Under the pieces are notes generated by a model. It was not told the origin of the DNA, did no database searches, and saw only the letters and a list, made by a program, of their open reading frames with translations. Positions 36,240-44,404 of a DNA stretch of 64,000 nucleotides are shown here, one piece after another. How positions within the stretch are numbered: position 1 is the first letter of the stretch; each line of letters starts with the position of its first letter. The DNA comes from Actinacidiphila oryziradicis (GTDB lineage Bacteria > Actinomycetota > Actinomycetes > Streptomycetales > Streptomycetaceae). The translations under genes were made by a program, and so were the position numbers. The stretch is taken from contig NZ_SUMC01000019.1 of NCBI RefSeq assembly GCF_005047355.1, forward strand, positions 1-64,000, in the 5' to 3' direction.

Positions 36240-36500
36240 GCAGCTCCCCGGGGCAAGAACGCCCGGGTCACGGGTCGAGCCATGACCCACTTCGCCACCG
36301 GCGCCGCCCGCCTCGGCAAGAACCTTGCCGTGTCCGACAGCGGCGGCCCCGTCTCCGCCTCCAGCTCGGTGGTCCCGGCCGGAACGCGTCCACGGTCTAC
36401 AACGCCCGCCAGCCCGACGGTTCGCTCCCGGTTACGACCCGCTTGACCGCCGGGAGTACAACCATAGGGTCGACCATGAACCAGTGACGAAGGAGAGTCC
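36240..36500 (+). other. Gap with a possible gene remnant and a promoter
   Basis: A 260-base interval. An open stretch from 36282 reads MTHFATGAARLGKNLAVSDS and GGPVSASSSVV, which resembles the start of a discoidin-like or glycosidase module. It has no ribosome site and soon changes to GC-shadow text. I regard it as a possible remnant. The right end holds the promoter at 36443-36470. Confidence 0.3.
36443..36470 (+). promoter_or_regulatory. Promoter of the serine hydrolase gene
   Basis: TTGACC (36443-36448), 16-base spacer and TAGGGT (36465-36470), a typical streptomycete vegetative promoter 30 bases before the ATG, with GGAG as ribosome site. Confidence 0.6.
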
Positions 36501-37661
36501 ATGACCAGTGAGACCACCCCGCCGCTGTCCGCCGGAACAGCCGCCGAGGGCTTTGAGTCCTTGCGGGAGGCCTTCGACACCGTCCTTGCCGCCGATCCCG
36601 AACACGCCGCGCAGGTCGCGGTCTACGCGGACGGCCGCCAGGTGGTGGACCTGTGGGGCGGTCCGCTGATCACCGGGGACTCGCTGCTGGGCGTCTTCTC
36701 CTCCACGAAGGGCGCCGCCCACCTCAGCGTCGCGCTCCTCGTCCAGGACGGCGCTCTCGACCTGGACAAGGAAGTGCGCCACTACTGGCCCGAGTTCGCG
36801 GCCGAGGGCAAGGAGAGCATCACTCTGCGCACCCTCATCACCCATCAGGCGGGCCTGATCGGCACCGACGCGGGCTTCAGTGCGGAGGAGGCCGTCGACG
36901 ACCGGGCGATGGCCGCCCTGCTCGCCGCCCAGCGCCCGTTCTGGCGTCCCGGCACCGCCCACGGTTACCACGGGATGACCATCGCCGCCCTCACCGGCGA
37001 GCTGGTGTTCCGTACGACCGGGCTGAGCCTGGCGGAGTACTACGCCCGCCATATCGGGGACGCCCGTGGTGTCGATCTCTTCATCGGTCTGCCCGGGACG
37101 CACGAGCACCGCGTCCTGGACGTCCAGCCGATGCGGACCACCGCCGCCCAGCGCGCCGCGCTCGCGGTCGGCGCCGAGGCCCCCGGCAGCCTCAGCGGGA
37201 TCGCCTTCAACCGGCACCGCGCCCCGGCCTCGGCCGATGAGCCGCTGCCGCGAGCCGTTCTGGCCGCCGGCCCGGCCTCGTACGGCGGCACCTCATCCGC
37301 CCGGGGCCTGGCCCGGATGTACGCCAACGCCATCAGTACGGTCGACGGCCGGCCGCCATTGCTCACCGCGTCCACCGCCGCCGAGTTCGCCCAGCCGCAC
37401 TCCGTCGGCCAGGACCTGGTGCTGCGCCGGCCGACCGCTTTCGGCCTGGGCTTCCAGTCGTACGGCGACCGGATGCCCTTCCTCAGCGCGGGTGCCTTCG
37501 GCCATGACGGCTACGGCGGTTCCCTCGGCTTCGCCGACCCGCGCACGGGCCTGGCCTTCGGCTATGTACGCCGCAGCATCCCCTTTCCGGGCGGCCTGGG
37601 CGAGGACGTAATTACTCTCGCGAAGGCGGCAACCTTTTGCGCCGCGGCGGCGACTGAATAG
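36501..37661 (+). CDS. Class C beta-lactamase-like serine hydrolase
   Basis: A 386-residue member of the beta-lactamase/PBP (class C, EstB) family. The nucleophile motif SxxK is S67-S-T-K70 (FSSTKGAAH). A tyrosine motif is likely in GYHGMTIA, and the third motif is replaced by HDGYGG (H-x-G). Without a signal peptide it is cytoplasmic and therefore more probably an esterase or peptidase than an antibiotic-resistance enzyme. The gene has its own promoter and a strong terminator immediately after its stop. Confidence 0.88.
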   Translation: MTSETTPPLSAGTAAEGFESLREAFDTVLAADPEHAAQVAVYADGRQVVDLWGGPLITGDSLLGVFSSTKGAAHLSVALLVQDGALDLDKEVRHYWPEFAAEGKESITLRTLITHQAGLIGTDAGFSAEEAVDDRAMAALLAAQRPFWRPGTAHGYHGMTIAALTGELVFRTTGLSLAEYYARHIGDARGVDLFIGLPGTHEHRVLDVQPMRTTAAQRAALAVGAEAPGSLSGIAFNRHRAPASADEPLPRAVLAAGPASYGGTSSARGLARMYANAISTVDGRPPLLTASTAAEFAQPHSVGQDLVLRRPTAFGLGFQSYGDRMPFLSAGAFGHDGYGGSLGFADPRTGLAFGYVRRSIPFPGGLGEDVITLAKAATFCAAAATE

Positions 37662-37705
37662 TGCGGACCGTGCCGGAGGAGGGAGCGCCTCCGGCACGGT
37701 CCGCA
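37662..37705. terminator. Strong hairpin terminator
   Basis: Perfect 18-bp stem (37662-37679 with 37688-37705; arm starts TGCGGACCGTGCC) and an eight-base loop, starting at the last base of the serine hydrolase stop codon. It could also end leftward transcription from the sugar operon. Confidence 0.92.
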
Positions 37706-37743
37706 TCTCTCAGCCGCGGTTACGGCGGTCGCAGCGGTCTCCG

Positions 37744-37893
37744 TCAGCCGGCGGCCAGGTGCCCGACCGTGTTGCAGCCGATCAGCAGGGCGTCTCCGGC
37801 CGCCTGCCGGATCGTCCGGTAGATCCGGAGCAGCACCTCGGCATTGGTCAGCGTGCGGTCGGCCGGGTGCCGGCCGGGGTCGGTGAGCCCCAT
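37744..37893 (-). pseudogene. Alpha-galactosidase C-terminal or internal stump
   Basis: About 49 readable codons ending in TGA. They contain PADRTLTNAEVLLRIYRTIR and GDALLIGCNTVGHLAAG, a recognisable piece of bacterial alpha-galactosidases around the GCNT(V/I)GHL motif. Both the upstream catalytic part and the normal continuation are missing. It lies 80 bases after the second permease on the same strand, where a glycosidase gene would be expected, so it is most likely the last gene of that operon after a deletion. Confidence 0.66.
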
Positions 37894-37973
37894 GCCACGT
37901 CGGCGAGCGCGGTGGGCCGGGCCGGGGGAGGGAGCGCGTGCCCCGGTACGGCCCGCCTTTTCGCGCCGCGCCT

Positions 37974-38819
37974 CTACCCTCGTACGGCTCCCTCGGTCGC
38001 CCCGGCGATGAAGCCGCGTGCGAACAGCGCGAACACCACGACCAGCGGTATGGAGGCCATGAGCACCCCGGCCATCACCATGCTGTAGTCGGTGCTGTGG
38101 CCGACGTTGAGCTGGGCGAGCGCCACCTGAAGGGTGAGGTGGGTGGGGTCGGTCAGCGCGATGAGCGGCCATATGTAGTCGTTCCACGCACCGACGAAGG
38201 CGTAGATGCCGAGGAAGGACATCGCGGGCCGGATCATCGGCAGCACCACGTTCCAGTACTGCCGCAGGAAGCCGCAGCCGTCCATACGGGCGGCGTCCAG
38301 CAGTTCGTCCGGCACGCCGCCGCTGATGTACTGACGAAGCCAGAAGATGCCGAACGCGTTTGCGAGAGCGGGCGGTATCAGTGCCTTGAGGGTGCCCACC
38401 CATCCGAGGTGGGACATGATGATGAACTGTGGCAGGGCTCCCAGCTGGAGCGGCAGCATCATGAAGCCCAGAAGGGCACCGAAGAGCAACTTGCGGCCGG
38501 GGAACTCGAACTTGGCGAAGGTGAAGGCTGCCAGGGAGTCGATCAGCAGTACCAGCACGGTGGTGACGCAGGCGACGATGACCGTGTTGAGCATCGACCC
38601 GAAGAAGTCGATGCTGGTGAGCACATGCCGGATGTTCTCCATCAGATGCGAACCGAAGGTCATCTTCGGCGGGCTGTGGTAGATGTCCTGGGTGGTGTTG
38701 GTCGCCATGACGATCGTCCAGAAGAACGGGAAGACCGAGATCAGGACGGCCAGGGCGAGGAAGATGTGAGGGGTGAGCCCCTTGGGGCGCCGGGCCCACG
38801 CCTTCGGTGCGGCGCTCAT
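37974..38819 (-). CDS. Carbohydrate ABC transporter permease (MalG type)
   Basis: A 281-residue permease with six membrane helices. The cytoplasmic EAA loop reads ELLDAARMDGCGFLRQYWNV, matching EAAxxDGAsxxqxF. The ATG overlaps the previous permease stop by four bases. It works with the MalF-type permease and the binding lipoprotein upstream. No ATPase gene is present, so it probably uses a shared MsiK-type ATPase, as known for streptomycete sugar transporters. The longer open frame upstream is a shadow of the other permease. Confidence 0.93.
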   Translation of the reverse strand: MSAAPKAWARRPKGLTPHIFLALAVLISVFPFFWTIVMATNTTQDIYHSPPKMTFGSHLMENIRHVLTSIDFFGSMLNTVIVACVTTVLVLLIDSLAAFTFAKFEFPGRKLLFGALLGFMMLPLQLGALPQFIIMSHLGWVGTLKALIPPALANAFGIFWLRQYISGGVPDELLDAARMDGCGFLRQYWNVVLPMIRPAMSFLGIYAFVGAWNDYIWPLIALTDPTHLTLQVALAQLNVGHSTDYSMVMAGVLMASIPLVVVFALFARGFIAGATEGAVRG

Positions 38820-39829
38820 GCCTTCCTCCCTCGTTGTACGACGCGCCAGTTGATGAGGACCAGCACCACGATCAGGATGAAGAACGCCCAGACGATGGCG
38901 GCGCCGTAGCCGTAGTCGTTGTTCATGAAGGCCGACTGGTAGAAGTACAGCAGTGTGGTCAGACCGGCCTGGCCGGGGCCGCCGAGACTGGCGTTGGCGG
39001 CGTTGGTGCCGAACAGGACCTGGGGCTCGCTGAAGCTCTGCAGGCCGTTGATGGTCGAGATGATGACGGTGAACATGATGATGGGGCGCAGGATCGGGAT
39101 GGTGATCCGGAGGAAGACCCGGACCGGGCCGGCGCCGTCCATCTTCGCCGCCTCGTAGATCTCCAAGGGGATGGCCTGCAGGCCGGCCAGATAGATGATC
39201 ATGTTGTAGCCGGTCCACATCCACGTCATCAGCAGGGCGATGACCCCCTTGATCAGCCATGGATTGCTCAGCCACGGGACCGGCGAGATGCCCACCGTCC
39301 CCAGGATCGCGTTGACCAGGCCGAAGTTGTTGCTGAACACCGCGCCGAAGAAGATCGCGACCGCCACGATCGAGGTGACGTTCGGCAGGAACAGGGCGAT
39401 CCGGTAGAAGCCCTTGAAGCGGCGCACCGAGTGCAGCAGCGTGGCGAGCACCAGGGCCCCGAGGAGTGTGGGCACGGTGGAGAACACCCAGATCACCAGG
39501 GTGTTGCGGATCGACAGCCAGAAGACCGGATCCTTCCACAGGAAGCGGAACTGCTGCCATCCGACGAACTGCATCGTCCCGATGCCGTCCCAGCGCTGGA
39601 AGGCCAGATACAGCGAGAAGAACACCGGGAAGAACGAGAAGACGATGAAGACGATGTAGAAGGGCGAGATCGCCAGGTACTGCCGCCAGAAGGACAGCAC
39701 GCCCCGCTTCGGCCGGGCGTTGGCGGTGGCATTGGCGGGCGCGGTGCGGCGGGGCCGGAACCGGGCCGGCCCCGGCCCGCCGCGGTGTGTGGGTGCCGCG
39801 GCGGGGCCGGTGGTCGGAGGTGACGTCAA
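38816..39829 (-). CDS. Carbohydrate ABC transporter permease (MalF type)
   Basis: A 337-residue permease with a polar Pro/Ala/Arg-rich N-terminus of about 45 residues and then six helices. The EAA loop is IYEAAKMDGAGPVRVFLRIT. The TTG start (39827-39829) comes one base after the stop of the binding protein gene, with AGGGGGTG within that gene's last codons acting as the ribosome site. This tight packing supports translational coupling. Confidence 0.93.
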   Translation of the reverse strand: MTSPPTTGPAAAPTHRGGPGPARFRPRRTAPANATANARPKRGVLSFWRQYLAISPFYIVFIVFSFFPVFFSLYLAFQRWDGIGTMQFVGWQQFRFLWKDPVFWLSIRNTLVIWVFSTVPTLLGALVLATLLHSVRRFKGFYRIALFLPNVTSIVAVAIFFGAVFSNNFGLVNAILGTVGISPVPWLSNPWLIKGVIALLMTWMWTGYNMIIYLAGLQAIPLEIYEAAKMDGAGPVRVFLRITIPILRPIIMFTVIISTINGLQSFSEPQVLFGTNAANASLGGPGQAGLTTLLYFYQSAFMNNDYGYGAAIVWAFFILIVVLVLINWRVVQRGRKA

Positions 39830-39830
39830 C

Positions 39831-41105
39831 TCAGTTCACCCCCTGGCGCTGGGCGATCTGCTTGGCCTGGCTGACCGCGTCCTTCCATGCGGCGTCCGGG
39901 TTCTTGCCCTTGGCCTCGATGTTGCTCAGCTCGGTGTAGTACGGCGCGGCGACCGCGGCGTCCGCCGGGGCCTCGAAGCTGACCGGGATCGCCTGGGCGG
40001 CGGGCCCGAAGACCTCGATGATCTTCTGGCCACCGAAGAAGGCGTCACCGCCGGTCATGGCCGGCAGCTTGTACGCGGCCGGGGCGGCGGGGAAGATCGC
40101 GGCGTCGGTGAAGCCGCGGGCGTCGTTCGCCGGGCTGAGGATCCAGCTGATGATCTTGAAGGCTTCCTCGGGGTTGCGGCACTGCTTGGGCAGCGCCAGG
40201 TAGGAGCCGCCGTTGTTGGCCGGCCCGCCGGGCATCGGGGCGACCCGCCACTTGCCCTTGGTGCCCGGCGCCGCCTGCTCGATGTCCAGGGCGTGCCAGG
40301 CGGGCCCCAGCTCGCTGCCCAGGACGCCCTTGCTGACGGCCGCGTTCCAGCTGCTGTCGTTGATCTTGCCGTCGATGCCGAGCTGGTACGGGCGTACCGC
40401 CGTGGTCCAGGCGGTGCGGATGTGGTCCTGGTCGCCGATGAAGTGGTTGTTGGCGTCGATGAAACGCTTGGTGCCCTGGCCGACGACGTTGCTGAAGACC
40501 GCGCTGGTGTTGTTCACCAGGAACGTACCGGGCAGGGCCTTGTGCAGCTCGGTGCCGAGTGCGAAGTACTCCTCCCAGGTCTTTGTCTGGGCGGCCAGCT
40601 TGGCGGGGTCGGTCGGCAGCCCGGCCTTGGCGAACAGGTCCTCGCGGTAGTACAGCGCGGTCGGGCCGATGTCGATCGGGAAGCCGATCTGCTTTCCGTC
40701 CTTGCTCTGGGCGAGCTTCACCTTCCAGTCGAGGTACTGGGAGGAGATCTTCTTGAAGCCCAGCTCGTTGAGGTCCAGGAAGCGGTTCGCGTTGGGCAGG
40801 AAGGACGCGATGTCCTCGCCCTTGACGCCGGTGATGTCGGGGACGGAAGTGCCGGCGGCCAGAGTCGTGACCAGCTTCTGCTTGAAGTCGCCGCCGACCT
40901 GCGCCGCGGTCAGCTTCACCTCGGTGAAGTGCGTCTTGGCGTCCGCGACGACCTTGTCGCTGAGCCCGCCGCCCCAGTACCAGAGGGTGAGGTTCTTGCC
41001 GTTCTTGGTGCCGGTCGAGCCGGAGCCGCCGCACGCGGCGGTCAGGCCGGCGGTGGCGGCGGTCAGCGCGGCCGCCGACAGAAATGATCTACGGGACAGG
41101 TCCAC
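39831..41105 (-). CDS. Sugar-binding lipoprotein with Tat-type signal
   Basis: A 424-residue extracellular solute-binding protein family 1 member. The signal begins MDLSRRSFLSAAALTAAT, with the twin-arginine motif SRRSFL, and ends at a lipobox-like TAAC near residue 25, so it should be exported folded and lipid-anchored. The mature protein has LTLWYWGGGLSD, YYREDLFAKAGLP and the C-terminal PADAAVAAPYYTEL region. GTG 41103-41105 has AGGAG eight bases upstream. It is the specificity component for the permeases that follow. The ligand is unknown but probably an oligosaccharide handled by the GH4/GH38/GH2 enzymes encoded divergently. Confidence 0.92.
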   Translation of the reverse strand: MDLSRRSFLSAAALTAATAGLTAACGGSGSTGTKNGKNLTLWYWGGGLSDKVVADAKTHFTEVKLTAAQVGGDFKQKLVTTLAAGTSVPDITGVKGEDIASFLPNANRFLDLNELGFKKISSQYLDWKVKLAQSKDGKQIGFPIDIGPTALYYREDLFAKAGLPTDPAKLAAQTKTWEEYFALGTELHKALPGTFLVNNTSAVFSNVVGQGTKRFIDANNHFIGDQDHIRTAWTTAVRPYQLGIDGKINDSSWNAAVSKGVLGSELGPAWHALDIEQAAPGTKGKWRVAPMPGGPANNGGSYLALPKQCRNPEEAFKIISWILSPANDARGFTDAAIFPAAPAAYKLPAMTGGDAFFGGQKIIEVFGPAAQAIPVSFEAPADAAVAAPYYTELSNIEAKGKNPDAAWKDAVSQAKQIAQRQGVN

Positions 41106-41115
41106 GGGGTGTCTC

Positions 41116-42177
41116 CTACGGTTCGACGTGCTGTTCGACGTGCTCGGCGGTGCCCGTGAACGGGCCGTTCGTGGGTTCTGGCGACGGGATGACGTCGTCC
41201 AGGAAGGCGTACTCCCGGCGCAGGTCCGCCGCCTTGGGCGCGGTGGCGAGGGCGCGCCACCAGAGGGCGATGTCGGGCCAGCGGGGGGCCGCCGCCGCTC
41301 CGCCGATCCGCTGTACGGAGAGCGATGCGACGAGGTTGGCGAACCGCAGCCGGTCGGCGAGCGGCCAGCCGGCGAGTGTGGCGGCGACCAGGGCGGCGCC
41401 GAAGACATCACCGGCGCCCGTCGCGTCCAGCGCGTCGACCTTCAGCCCGCGCACCGAGGCGCTCTCGCCGGTGGTGCTGTCGACGGCGTACGCGCCCTCG
41501 CTGCCGCAGGTGACGACCGCGAGCGGCACCAGGTCGGCCAGCCGCGACAGTGCCGCCTGCGGGGTGGCGGTGCGGGTGTAGGCCATGGCCTCGTCGGCGT
41601 TGGGCAGGAAGGCGTGGCAGAGGGCAAGCTGCTCCAGGACGGCGCCGCCCCAGCGCTCGGCCTCCTCCCAGCCCGCGTCCGCGAACACCATGGTCCCGGC
41701 CTCGGTTGCCCGGCGGATCCACGTCTGCGGCTCCGGGCCGAGGTGGGCGACGGCGGCGCGGCTGGGCGGCGGGGTGCCGATCAGCTCGTCCGGGCTCAGC
41801 GGCGGCGCCTGGCCGTGGGTGACCAGGGCGCGGTCGCCGTCGTAGGCCAGCGAGACGGTGATCGGGGTCGGCCAGCCGGCGAAGCGCCGGGAGTGCGACA
41901 GATCGACCTTCTCGGTGCCGGCCAGTTCTTCCCAGAGTTGCGTACCGGTCAGGTCGTCGCCGAAGGCGGCGGCGAGCGAGGTGCGCAGGCCCAGTCTGCT
42001 CAGCGCGACGGCGAAGTTGGCTATGCCGCCGGGGCTGGACCCCATGCCCTTCGTCCAGATCTCGGTGCCCGGCGCCGGGGGGGTGTCCAGGCCGGTGAAG
42101 CCGATGTCGTAGAAGAGCAGGCCCGAAAGGAAGACATCGGGCACCGCCCCTATGGAGGGTTCCTCTGGTGCTGCCAC
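41116..42177 (-). CDS. PfkB-family carbohydrate kinase
   Basis: A 353-residue ribokinase-fold sugar kinase. The first family signature is GGIANFAVALSRLGLRT near residue 50, and the second is DATGAGDVFGAALVAAT with the catalytic aspartate of GAGD. GTG 42175-42177 is chosen because AGAAGG lies about nine bases upstream; a second GTG 12 codons in is possible. It is the first gene of the operon kinase-binding protein-permeases. A kinase beside a GH4 enzyme, a family that usually acts on phosphorylated glycosides, suggests that the imported sugar or its product is phosphorylated inside the cell. Confidence 0.91.
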   Translation of the reverse strand: MAAPEEPSIGAVPDVFLSGLLFYDIGFTGLDTPPAPGTEIWTKGMGSSPGGIANFAVALSRLGLRTSLAAAFGDDLTGTQLWEELAGTEKVDLSHSRRFAGWPTPITVSLAYDGDRALVTHGQAPPLSPDELIGTPPPSRAAVAHLGPEPQTWIRRATEAGTMVFADAGWEEAERWGGAVLEQLALCHAFLPNADEAMAYTRTATPQAALSRLADLVPLAVVTCGSEGAYAVDSTTGESASVRGLKVDALDATGAGDVFGAALVAATLAGWPLADRLRFANLVASLSVQRIGGAAAAPRWPDIALWWRALATAPKAADLRREYAFLDDVIPSPEPTNGPFTGTAEHVEQHVEP

Positions 42178-42208
42178 TACCGCGCAACCTTCTGTTCGGG
42201 ACGAATTG

Positions 42209-42220
42209 GCAAGAGCTTGC
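42209..42220. promoter_or_regulatory. Short palindrome GCAAGAGCTTGC
   Basis: A 12-bp perfect palindrome in the divergent interval between the kinase operon and the DeoR gene. It may be an operator controlling the leftward kinase transcript. Confidence 0.4.
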
Positions 42221-42244
42221 ACCCGATGCGCGAAGTTGACAAGA

Positions 42245-42276
42245 GTCGAGCAGAAAAATGCGTGACTGTGCTCGAC
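42245..42276. promoter_or_regulatory. Inverted repeat GTCGAGCA-N16-TGCTCGAC
   Basis: Perfect 8-bp arms at 42245-42252 and 42269-42276, flanked by similar bases (CAAGA on the left, CTTTG on the right). It lies just upstream of the DeoR gene and next to a TTGACA at 42236-42241. It is the best candidate operator for the DeoR protein. Confidence 0.62.
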
Positions 42277-42291
42277 TTTGAAGAGTATGGT
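42263..42291 (+). promoter_or_regulatory. Leaderless promoter of the DeoR gene
   Basis: TGACTG (42263-42268), 17-base spacer and TATGGT (42286-42291) end six bases before the ATG at 42298. There is no Shine-Dalgarno sequence, so a leaderless mRNA is likely. The right arm of the inverted repeat at 42269-42276 lies between the two boxes. Confidence 0.5.
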
Positions 42292-42297
42292 CAGCCC

Positions 42298-43050
42298 ATG
42301 CTTCCCGACCGACGACATGAGCTGATCCTGCGCGCACTGCGTGCGGACGGCCCAATCACTGTCACCGTGCTGGCCGACCAACTCGGCGCCAGCCAGGCGA
42401 CGATCCGCCGCGACCTCCTCCAGCTGGAGGACGAGGGTCTGCTCAAGCGGGTCTACGGCGGCGCCGTGCCGGTGGTCGGGGAGGACGACCCCTTCACGGA
42501 TGTGGCGGGGGTGCGGGTGGAGGCCAAGGAGGCCATCGCCGCGTGGTGCGCCGCACTCGTACGGGACGGCGAGACTGTCCTGCTCGACATCGGCACCACG
42601 GCACATCGGGTGGCCAGACAGCTGCGCGGCCGCGCCCTCACCGTCATCACCAGCAATCTCGCCGTGTACGAGGAGCTGCAGGACGACAAGGACATCCAGC
42701 TCGTACTGCTCGGCGGCGTCGTCCGGCGTGATTACCGCTCCCTGGTCGGCTTCCTCACCGAGGACAATCTCCGCCAGGTCCGTGCCGATGTGCTGTTCCT
42801 CGGCACCAGCGGAGTGCGGCCGGACGGCCAGATACTGGACACCACAGCTGTGGAGGTACCGGTGAAGCGCGCCATGATCTCAGCGAGCGACAAGGTGGTG
42901 CTGGTGGCGGACGCCGCGAAATTCCCCGGCACCGGGATGGCCCGGGTGTGCGGTCCCGAAGATCTTGACGTCGTGGTGACCAACGCACCGGCGGACGCAA
43001 CGACCCGTACCTCGTTGAGCGAGGCAGGGGTGGAGGTGGTCGAAGTATGA
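42298..43050 (+). CDS. DeoR-family sugar regulator
   Basis: A 250-residue DeoR regulator. The N-terminal HTH is MLPDRRHELILRALRADG followed by VTVLADQLGASQATIRRDL, with the DeoR signature RRDLLQLEDEGLLKRVYGGA. The C-terminal sugar-phosphate domain contains LLDIGTTAHRVARQL and TSNLAVYEEL, then the KVVLVADAAKFPG motif. DeoR proteins sense sugar phosphates, consistent with a kinase in the divergent operon. The stop overlaps the GH4 ATG by four bases. The large open frame extending left is a shadow. Confidence 0.93.
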   Translation: MLPDRRHELILRALRADGPITVTVLADQLGASQATIRRDLLQLEDEGLLKRVYGGAVPVVGEDDPFTDVAGVRVEAKEAIAAWCAALVRDGETVLLDIGTTAHRVARQLRGRALTVITSNLAVYEELQDDKDIQLVLLGGVVRRDYRSLVGFLTEDNLRQVRADVLFLGTSGVRPDGQILDTTAVEVPVKRAMISASDKVVLVADAAKFPGTGMARVCGPEDLDVVVTNAPADATTRTSLSEAGVEVVEV

Positions 43051-44390
43051 AGTTGACGATTCTCGGCGGCGGGGGCTTCCGGGTCCCGCTCGTCTACCGT
43101 GCCCTCCTGGCGGACCAGGGCGAGGGCAGGGTTACTCATGTCACCCTGCACGACCTGGACGCCTCGCGGCTCGACGCCATCGTCAAGGTGCTGCGCGAAC
43201 AGGCGGCGGATCATTGCGATCCGCCCGAGGTCACCGTCACAACGAATCTCGACGAGGCTGTCACGGGCGCGGACTTTGTCTTCTCCGCCATCCGGGTCGG
43301 CGGCCTCGCCGGACGCGTCATCGACGAGCGCGTCGCGCTGGACGAGGGCGTTCTCGGGCAGGAGACGGTCGGCGCGGGCGGCATCTCGTACGGACTGCGC
43401 ACCATCCCCGTCGCAGTGGACATCGCCCGCCGGATCGCGCGGCTCGCGCCCGAGGCCTGGGTCATCAACTTCACCAACCCGGCGGGCATGGTCACCGAGG
43501 CCATGTCCCACCACCTCGGTGACCGCGTCATCGGCATCTGCGACTCCCCGGTCGGCCTCGGCCGGCGGGCCGCGCGGGCGCTCGGCATCGACCCGCAACG
43601 CGCCTGGTTCGACTACGCGGGCCTCAACCACCTCGGCTGGCTGCGCGCCATCCGCGTCGACGGCGTCGACGTACTGCCCCGCCTGCTCGCCGACGAGACC
43701 GCGCTGACCTCCTTCGAGGAGGGCAAGCTCTTCGGCGCGGACTGGCTGCGCACCCTCGGCTCGGTGCCCAACGAATATCTGCACTACTACTACTTCAACC
43801 GCGAAGCCGTCGCCGGAGCCCGCGCCGCCCAGCAGACCCGGGGCGCCTTCCTCCTCGGGCAGCAGTCACGCTTCTACGAGCGGATGGAAGCCCCCGGCAC
43901 CCCGCCCTTCGAGGCATGGGACGCCACCCGCCTGGAGCGCGAGGCCACCTACATGGCCGAGAACCGCGAGGCTGTCGGCGGCGGCGAGCGCAACTCCTGC
44001 GACCTGGAGTCCGGCGGCTACGAACTTGTCGCGCTCGCCCTGATGCGGGCCATCGCCCTCGACGAACGCACCACCCTGATCCTCAACGTACGAGGAAGAC
44101 GCGTGCTGGAGCCGCTGGACGCCGAAGCCGTTGTCGAGGTGCCCTGCCACGTCGACGCCAACGGCGCGCGCCCGATCGTCGGCGACCCGCTGCCGGATCA
44201 CGCCATCGGCCTGGTCACCTCCGTCAAGGCCGTCGAGCGCGCCGTCATCCACGCCGCGACGACCGGCGAGCGGGCGGCGGCACTGCGGGCCTTCGCCCTG
44301 CACCCGCTCGTCGACTCCGTCACCGTCGCCCAGCGGCTGCTCGACGGCTACCAGAAACACGTACCCGACCTCGCCTACCTCCGCGACTAG
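43047..44390 (+). CDS. GH4 family 6-phospho-glycosidase
   Basis: A 447-residue NAD- and metal-dependent glycosidase of family GH4. The N-terminal nucleotide-binding motif is LTILGGGGFRVPLVYRAL; the metal-binding region shows VINFTNPAGMVTEAM, ICDSPVGLGRR (cysteine ligand) and GLNHLGWL (histidine ligand). It is closest in form to 6-phospho-beta-glucosidases. GH4 enzymes cleave glycosides by oxidation-elimination and commonly need a phosphorylated sugar. With the PfkB kinase nearby this suggests phosphorylation after uptake rather than PTS uptake. It is coupled to the DeoR gene. Confidence 0.92.
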   Translation: MKLTILGGGGFRVPLVYRALLADQGEGRVTHVTLHDLDASRLDAIVKVLREQAADHCDPPEVTVTTNLDEAVTGADFVFSAIRVGGLAGRVIDERVALDEGVLGQETVGAGGISYGLRTIPVAVDIARRIARLAPEAWVINFTNPAGMVTEAMSHHLGDRVIGICDSPVGLGRRAARALGIDPQRAWFDYAGLNHLGWLRAIRVDGVDVLPRLLADETALTSFEEGKLFGADWLRTLGSVPNEYLHYYYFNREAVAGARAAQQTRGAFLLGQQSRFYERMEAPGTPPFEAWDATRLEREATYMAENREAVGGGERNSCDLESGGYELVALALMRAIALDERTTLILNVRGRRVLEPLDAEAVVEVPCHVDANGARPIVGDPLPDHAIGLVTSVKAVERAVIHAATTGERAAALRAFALHPLVDSVTVAQRLLDGYQKHVPDLAYLRD

Positions 44391-44404
44391 GAGCCTGACG
44401 ACCC

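Noticed and set aside
36501-37661. Antibiotic-resistance beta-lactamase
   Set aside because: The SxxK motif is present but there is no export signal and the third motif is H-x-G, so a cytoplasmic esterase or peptidase is more likely.
37744-38799. A 351-codon minus-strand frame covering the alpha-galactosidase stump and the MalG permease
   Set aside because: Only the last 49 codons have real similarity; the rest is the out-of-frame shadow of the permease.
40669-42297. Plus-strand frame extending about 540 codons in front of the DeoR regulator
   Set aside because: It overlaps the binding-protein and kinase genes on the other strand. The DeoR homology starts exactly at ATG 42298.
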